Shown piece by piece: positions 1 through 11,479 of a DNA stretch of 64,000 bases. A program made the position numbers and the translations under genes. Position 1 is the first letter of the stretch, and every line of letters starts with the position of its first letter. The notes under the pieces were generated by a model, which ran no database searches, was not told the DNA's origin, and was given only the letters and a program-made list of their open reading frames with translations. The DNA comes from Macquaria australasica. Taxonomy: Eukaryota; Chordata; Actinopteri; Centrarchiformes; Percichthyidae. Location of the stretch: contig SEMN01000063.1 in the NCBI GenBank assembly GCA_005408345.1, forward strand, positions 930,001 to 994,000. The letters are read 5' to 3'.

Positions 1-25
1 TATGTTCACTGCTGTACCTGTTGAG

Positions 26-458
26 TACTGTATATAAAGGTGGACTCCTACTGTACAAAAATGAAGCCAAATTATCTTGGATACGGGCGCTGCCATCTTG
101 CAATGGTGACGTCATTTGGAGCCAGAGTCTGCGCAGTAATGATCAGTATCAAGGTCCCGTCCATCCACCTGCTTGAATCAATCGCGAGCACACCAGAAGT
201 TGTCAATCATGAGGTCACATCCCCTTTTTATAACATCAAAAAACTAATTAAAACCAAACTTATCAGAAAAACAAACACTTGAACAAACATCAGCGTGACA
301 AGAACTACCTTAAATGACAGAAACCATCATTGGGAAAATATTATTTGACGCTAACATGGAGGGGGTGGGGTTTTATGACCTATACTGCAGCCAGCCACCA
401 GGGGGCGATTGAGATGTTTTGGGGAACTGTCATAGTCCATCTTTATATACAGTCTGTG
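26..458. mobile_element. Short non-autonomous DNA transposon with terminal inverted repeats
   Basis: The left end (27-46) and right end (434-453) are inverted copies of a 20-bp sequence beginning ACTGTATATAAAG, with one mismatch. The 6-bp word GTTGAG occurs just outside both ends (20-25 and 459-464) and could be a target-site duplication. The interior has no transposase reading frame. The right part carries a CCACCAGGGGGCGAT stretch that, from general familiarity with fish genomes, looks like a widespread repeat. The superfamily is not assigned. The inverted ends are seen directly; mobility is inferred. Confidence 0.7.
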
Positions 459-464
459 GTTGAG

Positions 465-3400
465 CAAGCAGATTTTATTTCACCCTCGAGAATTCACATT
501 AGACTCAAGAAATTTGTCTGATCTGTCATGTAGTATTAAAACTAAAGTTAATTAAGAGAATGAACGGCATACAAAGCAAAACCAGAGGCTGTGACAAAGA
601 GGTTTGACATATCTCGAAAGCCTGAAATCAAATGAGCAAGTCGGATTTTATGCGTACAGCTCACCTACTGTATCCTCGCTCACAGAAGTGCCAGTACGAG
701 TTTAAATCGATCTCGCTGCCTTATGTCAGCCTGCTGGAGTTGGCCAAAGTTGCTGTTTTGCTGATGGTCAAGCCCCTTTGATCAGGAGACGTGGCGCGAG
801 GTCCTGCGGCCCTCCAGTGACTCAGCAGATATGACTCAATGAGGCAGAGAGTAACCTGAGTCAGCTGAAAACAAAAACCCACTGTCATAACAATAAGAGC
901 GGGATGGAAAATGAAGTGTTTCAGCTGACCAAACCAGAAGAGAGACAGCGATGACGGCAACGATCACACATCACAGATGAAATGCTCAGCACTCCTAGGA
1001 GATCGACTTTATTTCCCCCTTTGGTCTTATAAAGAATTTTATACATGTTAGCAAAATACATCAAACCTGAAGAGCTAATCTGTGGCTACTGTTACTCTAT
1101 TCACACTCATCAGGATACAGCTTCAAACGTTCAATACGCAGCGCCATAAACAGACATTTATGAGAAATACAAAATGATCCACTGTCTGCCCAGAGGCGAT
1201 CGAAGGGAATCGGAGGATGAACTGAGCGTGTGAGACGGAGAGGAAGAATGAGAAGAGTGAAAAGAGAGGGGTGGCTAAAGCACCCGGAGGTCAACAACAA
1301 AAGCTTCACAAGCAAAAATAGAGACGGCTGTGCCTCAGGATATCAGCTAATGAGCAGGGAATGTCTTTCTTTTCAAGAATCCAAGAGCACATGATATGAC
1401 GGCGAGGCTGTAGGAGTGTACGGTTGATGGTCTGTGGCAAATGATCTTTCATTATCAGAAAAGGAAAAAAAACAACATAAAGGAAAATAATAATTAATTC
1501 AAATAATTCTGTAAGTGAGGGGGTTTCATGCCAAAAGTCTGGAATGTATTTTGGGAATGTTTAGTTTCCTAACATTCATCAATCTTTCTTTCATCAAAAG
1601 CAAGTTTCCTAAGTTTGAGTAATGCTTGATGTGCTTCACTTCCATGCCAGTAATCACTTCTGTAATGGCGCACTGCAGGTGGGGGGTGGTTATCTCATCT
1701 CGTTGGAATTAAAGTTTGATCACCTTCAATGAATTGACTAGAGCACAAGTAACGAATATTTAAACAATTTTATTTAGATTCTTGGAGTCACTGGACTGCT
1801 GTCTAGTTACTTTAGCTCAAAGGATGAGGCTGGTGTAATATTTATCCATGTCAACAAATCCCATGAAAAGACCAAAATCAACAGTCCACGTCTCAGTGCT
1901 TTCCAACTCCCCTACCCAGTCTGTAGCACTCCCTGAGCCCTGAGCCCATTGGTTCCTACTTCATAAATCTTTAAAATGAGTCACAAATGTATAGTTTCAT
2001 ATTAAAAAGGCTCAGCAATTTCCTGAAACAGCTGGGCACTGTAGTTTTTAATCAAACAGGAGTAAGTAGTGTATTTGTTGGACTATTTTCAGCTGCAGAT
2101 TAATACACATTAAGCGCTCTAGTTAGTATTTATGGCAGCCGGACATTGTATGTGAGACTGACTCAAAAAAACCTACAGTGCCCTTGTTTATTGTAATGAA
2201 GGAACATGTCACTCAGTGCAACAGTGGGGCTCATTGATGTTTTATTTAATAGTTTTTGGACAACAGTGGAGCTCTATGGCACAGAGGAATAAGATACATC
2301 AGGCTTTCGATACACACACACAATACTTGTTAGTTTCACTGTTGGTTTTGGTCTCTTCATGGGATCTTAAAAATATAGGATATTACCAGATTTAAATCTT
2401 GAATCAAATCAAAAAACTGCAACAGGAACAGTTAGTTTACCTGCCAGTTATGTTTCATATAGTGAGTTCATCCAAATGCTAGCCTTATTTAAAGATCAGC
2501 CGTTAAATATTTCTGTCTCCTTTGTAGCACCATAGTTACAGCTACACTTGTTCTGTTTTCGCCTCCTTCAACCACAGCATTGCACACAGAAGAATCAGTT
2601 TATGGAATAATGAATGAAATCAGAATCATAGAATAAGAGAGCCTTGATTCTCACATGAATGAACAAAAGGATGCCCGAACAAAAGATGGGAAGGTATTTC
2701 TTTATAAATATGACTCTTTGTGTACATTGTTGCATTAAGCTGAGTTTTTCAAAATGAAAATCACTCTTTGACTGTAAGCTCTAACAGCATTAGCAGAGAT
2801 GAAGTCTAACAGCTGTAATTAGGTAATTACATAGACACAGACCTACAGGCATTTATTTATACTGCAGATAACAGGTAACTGGCAGACGAGGTGAAGCTTG
2901 AAAGAAAAGGTTAGACGGTTTTAAATTGCAATAGTAGTAATGATTTATGTGTTTACTAGTGTTTTGGACGTCTGGATGTGAAACCAGTTAGAGCGATATT
3001 GTTTTTAATAAAACAAGTGGTAAAAATGAGCATTGGGAATTCCATACTGGTAATTGTGTGACACGAGTGGTTGCTTGAGAAGTCATGAAAAATGTGAATT
3101 ATCGTTTGCACTCAGTAATGAAATAAGGTCATTTAGAGATGCAGTGGGACAATTTTTCATATGTTCCTGGTAAATTGATTTAGACTGCTGCTTTTTGAAA
3201 GAAAAATTAAACTTTATGAATTGCACTGTTGAGAAACTATATACACCGCAGTGACACCAGTTGTACCTTTTGCTGCAGATTCCTTTGCATTCTTGCAAAT
3301 GACTGTGTAAAACACAATTTGTCATGTGTCGGAACGACATCCTCAGGGTAGAAATTAATAGCGTTAACACAATGGATTGTCTTGTTGTTCAGCCCTTTGC

Positions 3401-5333
3401 ACTCTGTTGTGTAACTAGGTAGGCTGCACACACAATGCCACCAGTTCTCATAAATTCCCGGCTGAGGGTGAAAGCGAACGTTGACGAGGACCGAGCCTTT
3501 ATCTGAGAGTGATAAATCCCCTTCCACTGCCACACAGAGGATCACTGAGGAACCTTGACCTGATTTATCGAGCTCAGAAAAACAGGGAGAGTGAGGAAGC
3601 TTTCCTCTGGCTGGATATCACTGCCATTCTTCATTTAGGTGACGTTTCACTCAACCCTTGAGGAGAGTCCCAGGGAATACTGCTCTTTCTGTTTTTAAGA
3701 CAATTTTTATGGCATTTCTGCTTCATAAGATGGTGTTTAGAGACAAAACAGGAACAGAAAAGGGAGACATGACAGAGGGTCATGAGTCACATTCAAACTC
3801 AGGACGTTGCAAATACATTGTATTGTATGTTCTAATTTAATTTTATTCTTGTGGCCAATGTTGATAACAGCATGTCATGTCATGGCAGACTTTGGTTTAA
3901 GTCCCCAACACTAGCTCAAAATACAAGGGTCCCTGTATAACTCTGGACCCTCTGATTTATTGAGGGTTCCCCCATCGAAATGGCACCCCAGACAAAAGGT
4001 GCAACACACCAGCATTTAAAACCGCGAAATGTCTTTTAATGGCATCTCTGCAATCAGTAGGCAGGGGTTAGTTCAATTTGCTTTTTGTTGAGTCTAGTTC
4101 AGCTTTGGTTCAAATTTGTGCCATTTATAAATAGTCGTCTTGCCAGAGAGCTCAAAATGGAGGAAGCTCACATTACCGTAGCTTATTAGCTGTGTGTTAT
4201 TTAATCTCCTCTGTATAAATACAAACTGCTCCACAAGGGAGACATGGTGTTTGAACAGTTGTGAAACTTTATGGTACAAATATGGTTGTTGAACAAACTG
4301 TGTTAACTTATTGTAACCTTATTTGTCGCAAAATAAGGAACATTAAGTGACTGACTAGCACTAGCATGTTCCTGGTTTGCTAGCATGTTAGTGGTTAGCT
4401 CACCCCTACAGGAGTTCACCAGGAAGCCCTGTGAGTAGTCAACATTTCATGAAGATGCACAGATGAATTTCATTGTGCCACTTTCTGGTGTGACCAGGCC
4501 ATAAGAATTCAAGTGCTTCTTTCAAGAGCCACCATTTTATACAGGGAGAAATCCATTGCTGAAGCAGCAGAGAGACCGATTTCAGCTCCCACTGTAGCCC
4601 CAGTAAACCAGCCACAGGAAATGTGAGAAAAATTCTCGCTTTCAATTTTTCTCTATTGCTATCACTTTCTCCGCCTCCACACGCAACCCACAGCAGAGCG
4701 AAACAAGTTCACATTCCTTCTCTGGAGGCTGGAGACTAAAGCAGGGGAGCCAGGTTGAAGGACACTGGGTACACCGCAAGACTTGACTACAACACTTCAT
4801 CACAGACACTGAACATCACAGATCTAACAATGTAAGAGTACTCGAGGTCAGATATTTCTTTTAAAGGCAGTGAAGTTTTGCAAAATCCTGCTCTGCACTC
4901 ATTGAAATCTGGCAGCTGGCCAGCACAGGCGGTCTGCTACCAACCCAGACTCTTGACTAAATAATTCATTTTCTCTTGTCAGGGTCTGGGTGAATCCCTT
5001 TTCTTGGATGGCTGGAAGATGTCCATTAAAACTGTTTTTACCATGGCCATGGAGAATACATTTAGTCTGATTAGACGGGGAGCACATTTTACCATTGTAA
5101 ATGAATACTTGTAGCTGGAAGACTTTGGCTTCTACTAATTGTTAAAGTCATGACATAATGTTTTTTCCCATGGTTGACAAAGATGTTTCTAACAAATACT
5201 TTTCAGTTGCTATATTTTGGTTGCTGCCAGGTGGTCACGTTACAGGCAGGATAATCCACTCCAGACCGTATGACTTGTTGTGGATTATCCTTTAAGTTTA
5301 ATCACTGTTCTAAATTGATATGCTTGCCTCGAA
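465..5333. other. Non-coding AT-rich DNA, no gene recognised
   Basis: No frame gives a recognisable protein. The longest minus-strand open frame (3237-3545, 102 codons) is cysteine-containing but has no family resemblance and is within the length expected by chance. A short GCTAGCATGTTAG-like segment near 4360-4400 resembles the dispersed family described at 14415-14985. Nothing else stands out. Confidence 0.6.
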
Positions 5334-5346
5334 GTTGCTTAGCAAC
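5334..5346. promoter_or_regulatory. Candidate RFX-type X-box palindrome
   Basis: GTTGCTTAGCAAC has two perfect 6-bp inverted arms, GTTGCT and AGCAAC, around one central base. This matches the general form of RFX binding sites, with GTTGC and GCAAC half sites. A further half site, TAGCAAC, follows within about 16 bp. No nearby transcription start is visible, so it would be a distal site or a chance match. Confidence 0.3.
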
Positions 5347-5651
5347 ACATGTAACCTTAGCAACGTGCTAAAACTTTAGCAAGCACAGTAAACAAGTAAC
5401 TTTTGCTTTGTCATCTATCAATTCTGAGTTCAAATTATTCAACAATAATATTTGAATGCTCTCATCTGAAATTTTAAAAAGCATAAAAATTAATTCCCCA
5501 GACACGTGTTTAAGGATTGCTAAAGGATCAACAGCATTTCATTTGTGTCAGGTTGTTCTTTGTTCTCCAGCTCATGCATTCTGCAATCTTCTTGTATTCT
5601 ACTGTATATCTTATAGTACCTTCACGAGATCCTTTGGAAGTCATGTTGGTC

Positions 5652-5678
5652 AATAATAATAATAATAATAATAATAAT
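5652..5678. repeat. (AAT)n microsatellite
   Basis: Nine uninterrupted AAT units. Confidence 0.97.
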
Positions 5679-6120
5679 CTATTGTGGAGCATAGGTTGTA
5701 TTTACCAGATGAACAGATTTAGGGTTTTAGATAAAATTCTCTGTTGTTGGGATGTAATTCATTTTCAGGAACATTACTTGAAAAACTGTTTATTGATAAA
5801 AGAACCAGACAGAAATGTCCATTTGGGGCTTCCAGTGAATTAAATACCTGACAAATGAAAGTGCTTCATCTCATTACGCAAAAAGCATGGAACAATCCAA
5901 TATTGCCATAAACCGTTCTGCTCAGTGATTTGCAATGTTGTCAACAGGTCTCCACCAATTTAGCATTGCACTCCTGTCCTCACCTGTTGGACTGGATAAA
6001 AGGATAAAAATCAATGCAGCAGAAGCAGGCATTCGTCCTACACTACCCACAATGCAACTCGACCACGGACAGTTTGATTTGAGATTCGGGTGTGTTATGA
6101 TAGTAGCGTCTAATGTAGCC
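5679..6120. other. Non-coding spacer
   Basis: No recognisable gene or repeat beyond the 8-bp word ATGTAGCC immediately before the next element (6113-6120), which may be the left target-site duplication of that element. Confidence 0.5.
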
Positions 6121-6600
6121 CATGGATGTATAAGAAGAACTGGATACGGTGCCGCCGCTCAGCCTTGCTTCCAATCTTGTCCAGTGGCCACTCGTGGTAT
6201 TGCAGCAAACAATTCCCCTACAGCCTAAAAAGCATTTTCTCCATAGGCCACCATTGTAAAAGAGATGTCTGTAAAACTGTTGACAGGACACCTCGAACTG
6301 CAAACAAGGTCGGTTATGACTCTTCATTATGTATTTTTGATCCATGGAGGTTTTATATTTGTAAAGTGATTCAAAAAATCCGTGACCTCATCACAATGTA
6401 AAGTCTGTGGGCTGAGCGGGAACTCGAGGGCGGGGCCAGTGGGGGGAAACACTACTGCGCATATTCAGTGGGCCGCATAACCTGGAAGTGAACCCGGAAG
6501 CCAGAAACTTTTTCGGCGTATGCGCCAGGCGAGCAATTCTCATTGGGCTGAATAGGCGCCATCTTTGGGTCCGGTTTCCAGTTCTTATAATATATCCCCG
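6121..6600. mobile_element. hAT-like miniature element (MITE), copy 1
   Basis: The first 24 bp (CATGGATGTATAAGAAG...) and the reverse complement of the last 24 bp (CGGGGATATATTATAAG...) agree at about 18 of 24 positions and both run into AGAACTGGA. The flanking 8-bp words ATGTAGCC (left) and ATGTAGTC (right, from 6601) differ at one base, which fits the 8-bp target duplications of hAT elements. There is no transposase frame. A second copy in the same orientation starts at 63814 and shares long near-identical tracts, including CGAACTGCAAACAAGGTCG. Annotated as mobile because ends, flanks and a second copy agree. Confidence 0.75.
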
Positions 6601-6608
6601 ATGTAGTC

Positions 6609-9600
6609 TCAAGCCACTAGCCTGAGATAAGCAGTGGGCTACAGAGGTCTGGTAAGCTCACTTCTTTCTAACTCCATGCCCCCAAATTTGTATTATTTTC
6701 AAATTTGTTGTCTTCAGACCCAACTGACCCTGACTCAAGTGACATCACTTGAGGCAGTTTATCAGATTTTGCGCAACTCCCTCTGGAGCCACAAAAGGCT
6801 TTATACAACTTTTTTCACATATGCAGTAGTACATCGCAACACCTGTAAGCACACCTTGATATGTGACATTGGTGGCGTTCCACTTTAATAAGATAGCTAC
6901 ACTATAAATGGTTTAAACGGTATGGCAAAATCTATGACAGTTGACAAATTTATATTGTTTCATGGTGTATTTAATCAAGTCTCCCTCCCCTACTAACTTC
7001 CATATAACATTAATGCAGTATTTAGGGTCACATACACTCTGACATCCCTGGCCCTTGAGATCCATCTGTCAAATACATACATCACCCATCTGCCGCTAAC
7101 AACATCTGCCACCAGTCATGTAGCAGTGTTGCTAGTTGTCCTGCCAATCACTTCAGCACCACTGGTGCCACAACCAGCAATCATCCGTCTCAAAGTGGCC
7201 TTTGGACAGAAGCAGGATGATGTGGTTACAAGCAGCGTGAAGGCAGTGAACTGGTTGAATAGATGGATACATGGACAGATTTTGATGGATAGATGGATTT
7301 GGTTTCATTTCATCATCCAAACCTCAACTATTGTATGTCACTTATCCTTGTGGTAATCACGTCTTTTATAGGTTATTTCATTATTCATATATTCATTGAG
7401 GCTAAGAACAAGTCTGCTATTTTTAATGCTAAGCCACTGGTGGTGTTTGAATTCCCTTTTCACTTGTGTCCCTGAAACATCTAGGTTATACCCCTGGGTG
7501 ATCTGCCCTGAGCCAAGGTAGTGATGTGAGCTCTGAAGTTAGGGAACAATAGATTGATTCATTTGGCCTTACATGGTTTTCACTGCTCTGTACAGTGTAG
7601 CCCTGTCTCATTTCTTCAGAATAAAGTGTTGGGGGGCAGGTGAGGTGGTGAGCGTTTTTGAGCCACATACAATTTTCCTGCTGTCATAAAAGCAAGCATG
7701 TAGCAGTTATTACACAGTAAATTAAGTGTTGAGTGAGTTTTTTTGGCTCAGGGACCTGCTATAAAATCTATTGGGTAATCTAAAAGATAGTTCCAACAGC
7801 AGGTGCCAATGGAAAAATGAGCATTCTTTGAAAAGCATACTTTCTGTATATGTGTGGTTTTTGCCCGACAACACCAATATACTCTATTTCAGCCACACGT
7901 CTTTTCTGATGCATTTAGTGGGCGGTTGAGGAAGATGAGGAATGGGGAGAGACGGGCAACACGAGGCAGCTCATGAAGAATTTAATTTTGTGGCGTTTCA
8001 ATTGAATCTACCTGCATCACTGGGTCAAGCCGGAGCATCCAGGCATGCCTCAGGATGACCTTCAGTGCTAAACATATCTGACACAACACCTTAATGGTCG
8101 AGGCAGACAGGGATGTTTGTTTAGTCTCTGTAAGGAAGAGAATTGTTTTCAAATTATCTCTGCACCTGTCTGCTGCATTGCTCCAGTCAGCTGATGGCTC
8201 TATCTGCCTGCTCTATCTTAGACAACTGCAGGTGTGACTGCTCTGCTCCTCCAGCTGAGACGTGATTGGTCAAATGCAGTTCCATTGAGCTGTATTTAGA
8301 CCAGAATTGACCCTTTGCATAGCCCTGCCCCCTGTAATTAATGCTACGTGTGTCAAGCTTTCCATTCTCGCATGAAACATATGCAGACACAGATATAGCA
8401 CTTAAAATTCGTAGTCATTTTTAAAAAAATGGGTCCTTGAAAAGCAGCTTCTCATTTCTCGCAGAATAGAATCGATTTTGCCGAAATGACAACTGTCACT
8501 AGCGAATTTTATCAGTTGTAGCTAGCTAGCTAATTAACGTTTGAGGTTTGGAAAGTCTAAAAATATACACCACTCCTCCAGACTTTTTTAATAAGGAGAA
8601 TTGCTCTTACTAGACCTGCATGCGCACTTCTTCAGCGTGTTCAGAAATCCGAAGCTTGACAGACTTGCCGTGCCTAGTTATAGTTGCTAAGCTACTATTG
8701 GGAAATCGCTGTTCGGGGGAGAGGTTTAGCAAACGGTCAGTTGGTGAGGAGAAGTGTATTTGAGGCTAAAAGGGCTTGCAGCGTTGCAAGCACAAGCTTC
8801 AGGCAATAACTTTACTTTCAAATGCTTTCTTTGTTACCTTCTATCCCTGTTGCAGCCACCCAGGATCCCTCCTACGCTGCTGCTTCTCAGAATGCAGTTA
8901 TATAAAGATCAATATTGCCTGAAGACCCTTTCAGTCCCACCTTTTCTCTCAGATTGGCTAGACATTGGAGAATTTTTTTCCCAAAGGTCAAAATTCAACA
9001 AAGGCGATCCTTGAACTCCAACTCTGCTGCACTTAGCTTTTACATGAGGTGGAAATGGATTCTTTCGAAATTCATTTGTTGCACCCGTTTGAATGGAAAG
9101 GAATTCGAGGTGGAGTGAATATTTACAGAAATTGCTGCAAGTGTCACCATGCAGGTCAGGGTCTGACCCCTCTCTCTTCGATTGCTCTTAAAGAAGCTCA
9201 TAAAGACTGAAAGATAAATGTCAAAAGCCTGAGCCGTTTTCATGACCAACTAAATCAAATTTAATTTGCTCTTTTCATTTTCACTTACTGCCTGTAGCAG
9301 AAATGCTCATAGTGTAACAGTGGGGGTTTGATAAGGTTATTCATCGATACCATTTACTCAGTCATTACTCCATCGGGGGCCAGATGTATAAATTGCACAC
9401 ATCAGTGATTATAAAAAAACACATGCAGTGAGATGCATGCTTTCCACCAGGAACACGCTTTTAACAATGAGCCAGGCTGAGTGTGAATCAGCAATGAGGC
9501 AAGAACATCAAAGAGGGAATTTTTATTTGGAGCCTTAATTTTTTTTAATAGAAGTTAATATTTAAAGTCTCAAAAGATTTTTGTATAATAACATTTATAG

Positions 9601-10510
9601 TTGCATGTCTTCTTCTACAAGAATTCTAGCATATTGGTTTAGATATTACTACTGTACCAATTGTCAGTTCATAGATCAGACATAATGAAGTACAATCACA
9701 TAAAAGGATATTATGGTTCACAATGTATACATCAGTATACAGTATACATACAACAATATAACGTATATCACTATATGTACAACTTTGTGTAAAAATAGCT
9801 GCTGACTGTTGACCTGTGTCCGAAGAGCAAGTGTAATGTGCCAAGTGTCAGGAGTTAACAACCTCAGTCCACATTATATGCGACATTATCTTTTGATGCT
9901 ATATTAGGGAATGGAGATAAAGAACATAATCAATGGAAAACTAAAGGCAATGGCAAGGACAGTATGAGTGACATCATAATTTGCGTGTTTGCAAATGTCT
10001 GACTTTCAACCATCTTTTGTGTAGTTGCCATGGAAATGTAGATGTTCAAATTTTCTTTTTTTGTGCACCTTTAAAGACTTCTTGTTCATATTTGCTTGAA
10101 AGTTGAGTTTACAAGGTTAAATCTTGACCTTGACAACAGCAGAGGACGTCATTCTGCCACATCGTGTTCGATTGCATTGTAGCAAACAGTGTGAAGTGAA
10201 AGTCAATGGCCGTTGAATGCCTTGCCTGGCAGCTAAAATGAACTGCAAATGTCTTCATTACAAAAACAGGTTAGGAAAAAACTGCCAACTTACACATCCA
10301 GCAGAAACGGAGCATCCTTTTAAAGTCATATTTCTGACCACTTGAATCCAACATTCACTTTTAGCTAGCCCAGGTTTGGTTAGCCAACGCCTGAGAAAAT
10401 ACCTGGGTCTGTTGGCTTGCTAAACAATCAACTCACTTAACCACTTCGACATTTCTCACAGGACAGGTAGTGTAGTGTACTGTACAACTGGCTTGTTGAC
10501 GTCTGGGTGT
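6609..10510. other. Non-coding AT-rich DNA, no gene recognised
   Basis: Short open frames only. Small TAGC tandem at 8517-8533. No exon with convincing codon pattern and splice sites was recognised, and no RNA gene. Confidence 0.55.
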
Positions 10511-10511
10511 G

Positions 10512-10744
10512 GAGCGGCCGTGGCTCAGGAGGAAGAGCCAGGTCGTACACTGATCACAGGGTTGGCGGCTCGATCCCCAGCTCCTCCTGTCCACATGTCG
10601 AAGTGTCCTTGGATAAGACACTGAACCCCAAAATTGCTCCAGATGGTCAGACCAGCACCTTCCATGGTAGCTCACTGCCATCGGTGTGTGTGAATGAATG
10701 CTTTGGATAAAAGTGCTATATAAATACAGCCATTTACCATTTGA
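10512..10744 (+). mobile_element. tRNA-derived SINE
   Basis: The 5' part has RNA polymerase III promoter boxes at tRNA-like spacing: A-box TGGCTCAGGAGG (10521-10532) and B-box-like GGCTCGATCC (10567-10576). This is followed by a tRNA-unrelated body with GAAGTGTCCTTGGATAAGACAC, a segment typical of fish SINEs, and a 3' end containing GTGCTATATAAATA and then CATTTACCATTT. The tail motif is shared with the LINE fragment that begins directly after it. A SINE of this kind is transcribed by Pol III and moved by a partner LINE. It is slightly degenerate (the B-box has one mismatch), so probably an old copy rather than a functional tRNA gene. Confidence 0.85.
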
Positions 10745-11476
10745 CTTGTGATCTTTGACACCTTAGACTCACTCTATCAATGCTTAGAACAAGTAAACAG
10801 CTGGATGCAATTGAATTTCCTTCAATTAAATAAAGACAAAACAGAAATCATTGTATTTGGCAACAAGGAGGAAAGAATGAAAGTTATTGCTCAGCTTGAT
10901 TCCAGGGCTATAAAGACGAAAACCCAAGTTAGAAATCCTGGTGTTTTAATAGACTCAGATTTGAGCTTCAGCAGCCACATCAAGGCGACAACTAAATCAG
11001 AATTTTATCATCTCAAACAAACAGCAAGGCTTAGAGGTCTCATGTCCACTATTGTAACGGCCTCTTGTCTGGTCTTCCCAAAAACCTTGAGTCAGAACCA
11101 AACAGGGTGAAGCTGCTTTTAGCTATTATGCTGCACACATATGGAACCAACTTCCTGAAGATCTCAAATGCCTCCCCAACTTTAGCCACTTTCAAAACAA
11201 AATTAAAAACTCTGCTGTTCTCCTGTGCATTTGCATGACTGGTTTCTCTATTGCACTTTTATGTCCTTTGTTGCATTGGCAACTTACATGTTTTTACTGC
11301 ACTGTAACTGTATTTTATTTCATTTTATGTATCTCATTTCATTTTGTCTCACTTTAAAATTTCATTTTATTTGATTTTATTCTTATTGTTTTGAATGTCT
11401 TTCTGATGTAAAGCACTTTGAATTGCCTCTGTGTTTGAAATGTGCTATATAAATAAAGCTGCCTTGCCTTGCCTTT
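10745..11476 (+). mobile_element. 5'-truncated, internally deleted LINE fragment (L2/CR1-like 3' end)
   Basis: An open frame from 10748 to 11110 encodes the C-terminal side of a non-LTR reverse transcriptase, including LNKDKTEIIVFGNKEER and a DSDLSFSSHIK block. The coding similarity breaks after RGLMS and resumes in another register near 11107-11165 with EAAFSYYAAHIWNQLPE-like residues, which indicates an internal deletion. The 3' end is typical: GTAAAGCACTTTGAATTGCC, then GTGCTATATAAATAAAG and a (CCTTG)n tail. No endonuclease or catalytic YADD-type motif is present, so the copy is dead. It abuts the SINE on its left. Confidence 0.85.
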
Positions 11477-11479
11477 GGG

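Noticed and set aside
3237..3545. 102-codon cysteine-containing minus-strand frame
   Set aside because: No family resemblance, no signal peptide and no splice context. Length is within chance for this window.
10521..10580. Possible tRNA gene from A- and B-box motifs
   Set aside because: No cloverleaf with a proper acceptor stem is evident, and the 3' body and tail are those of a SINE.
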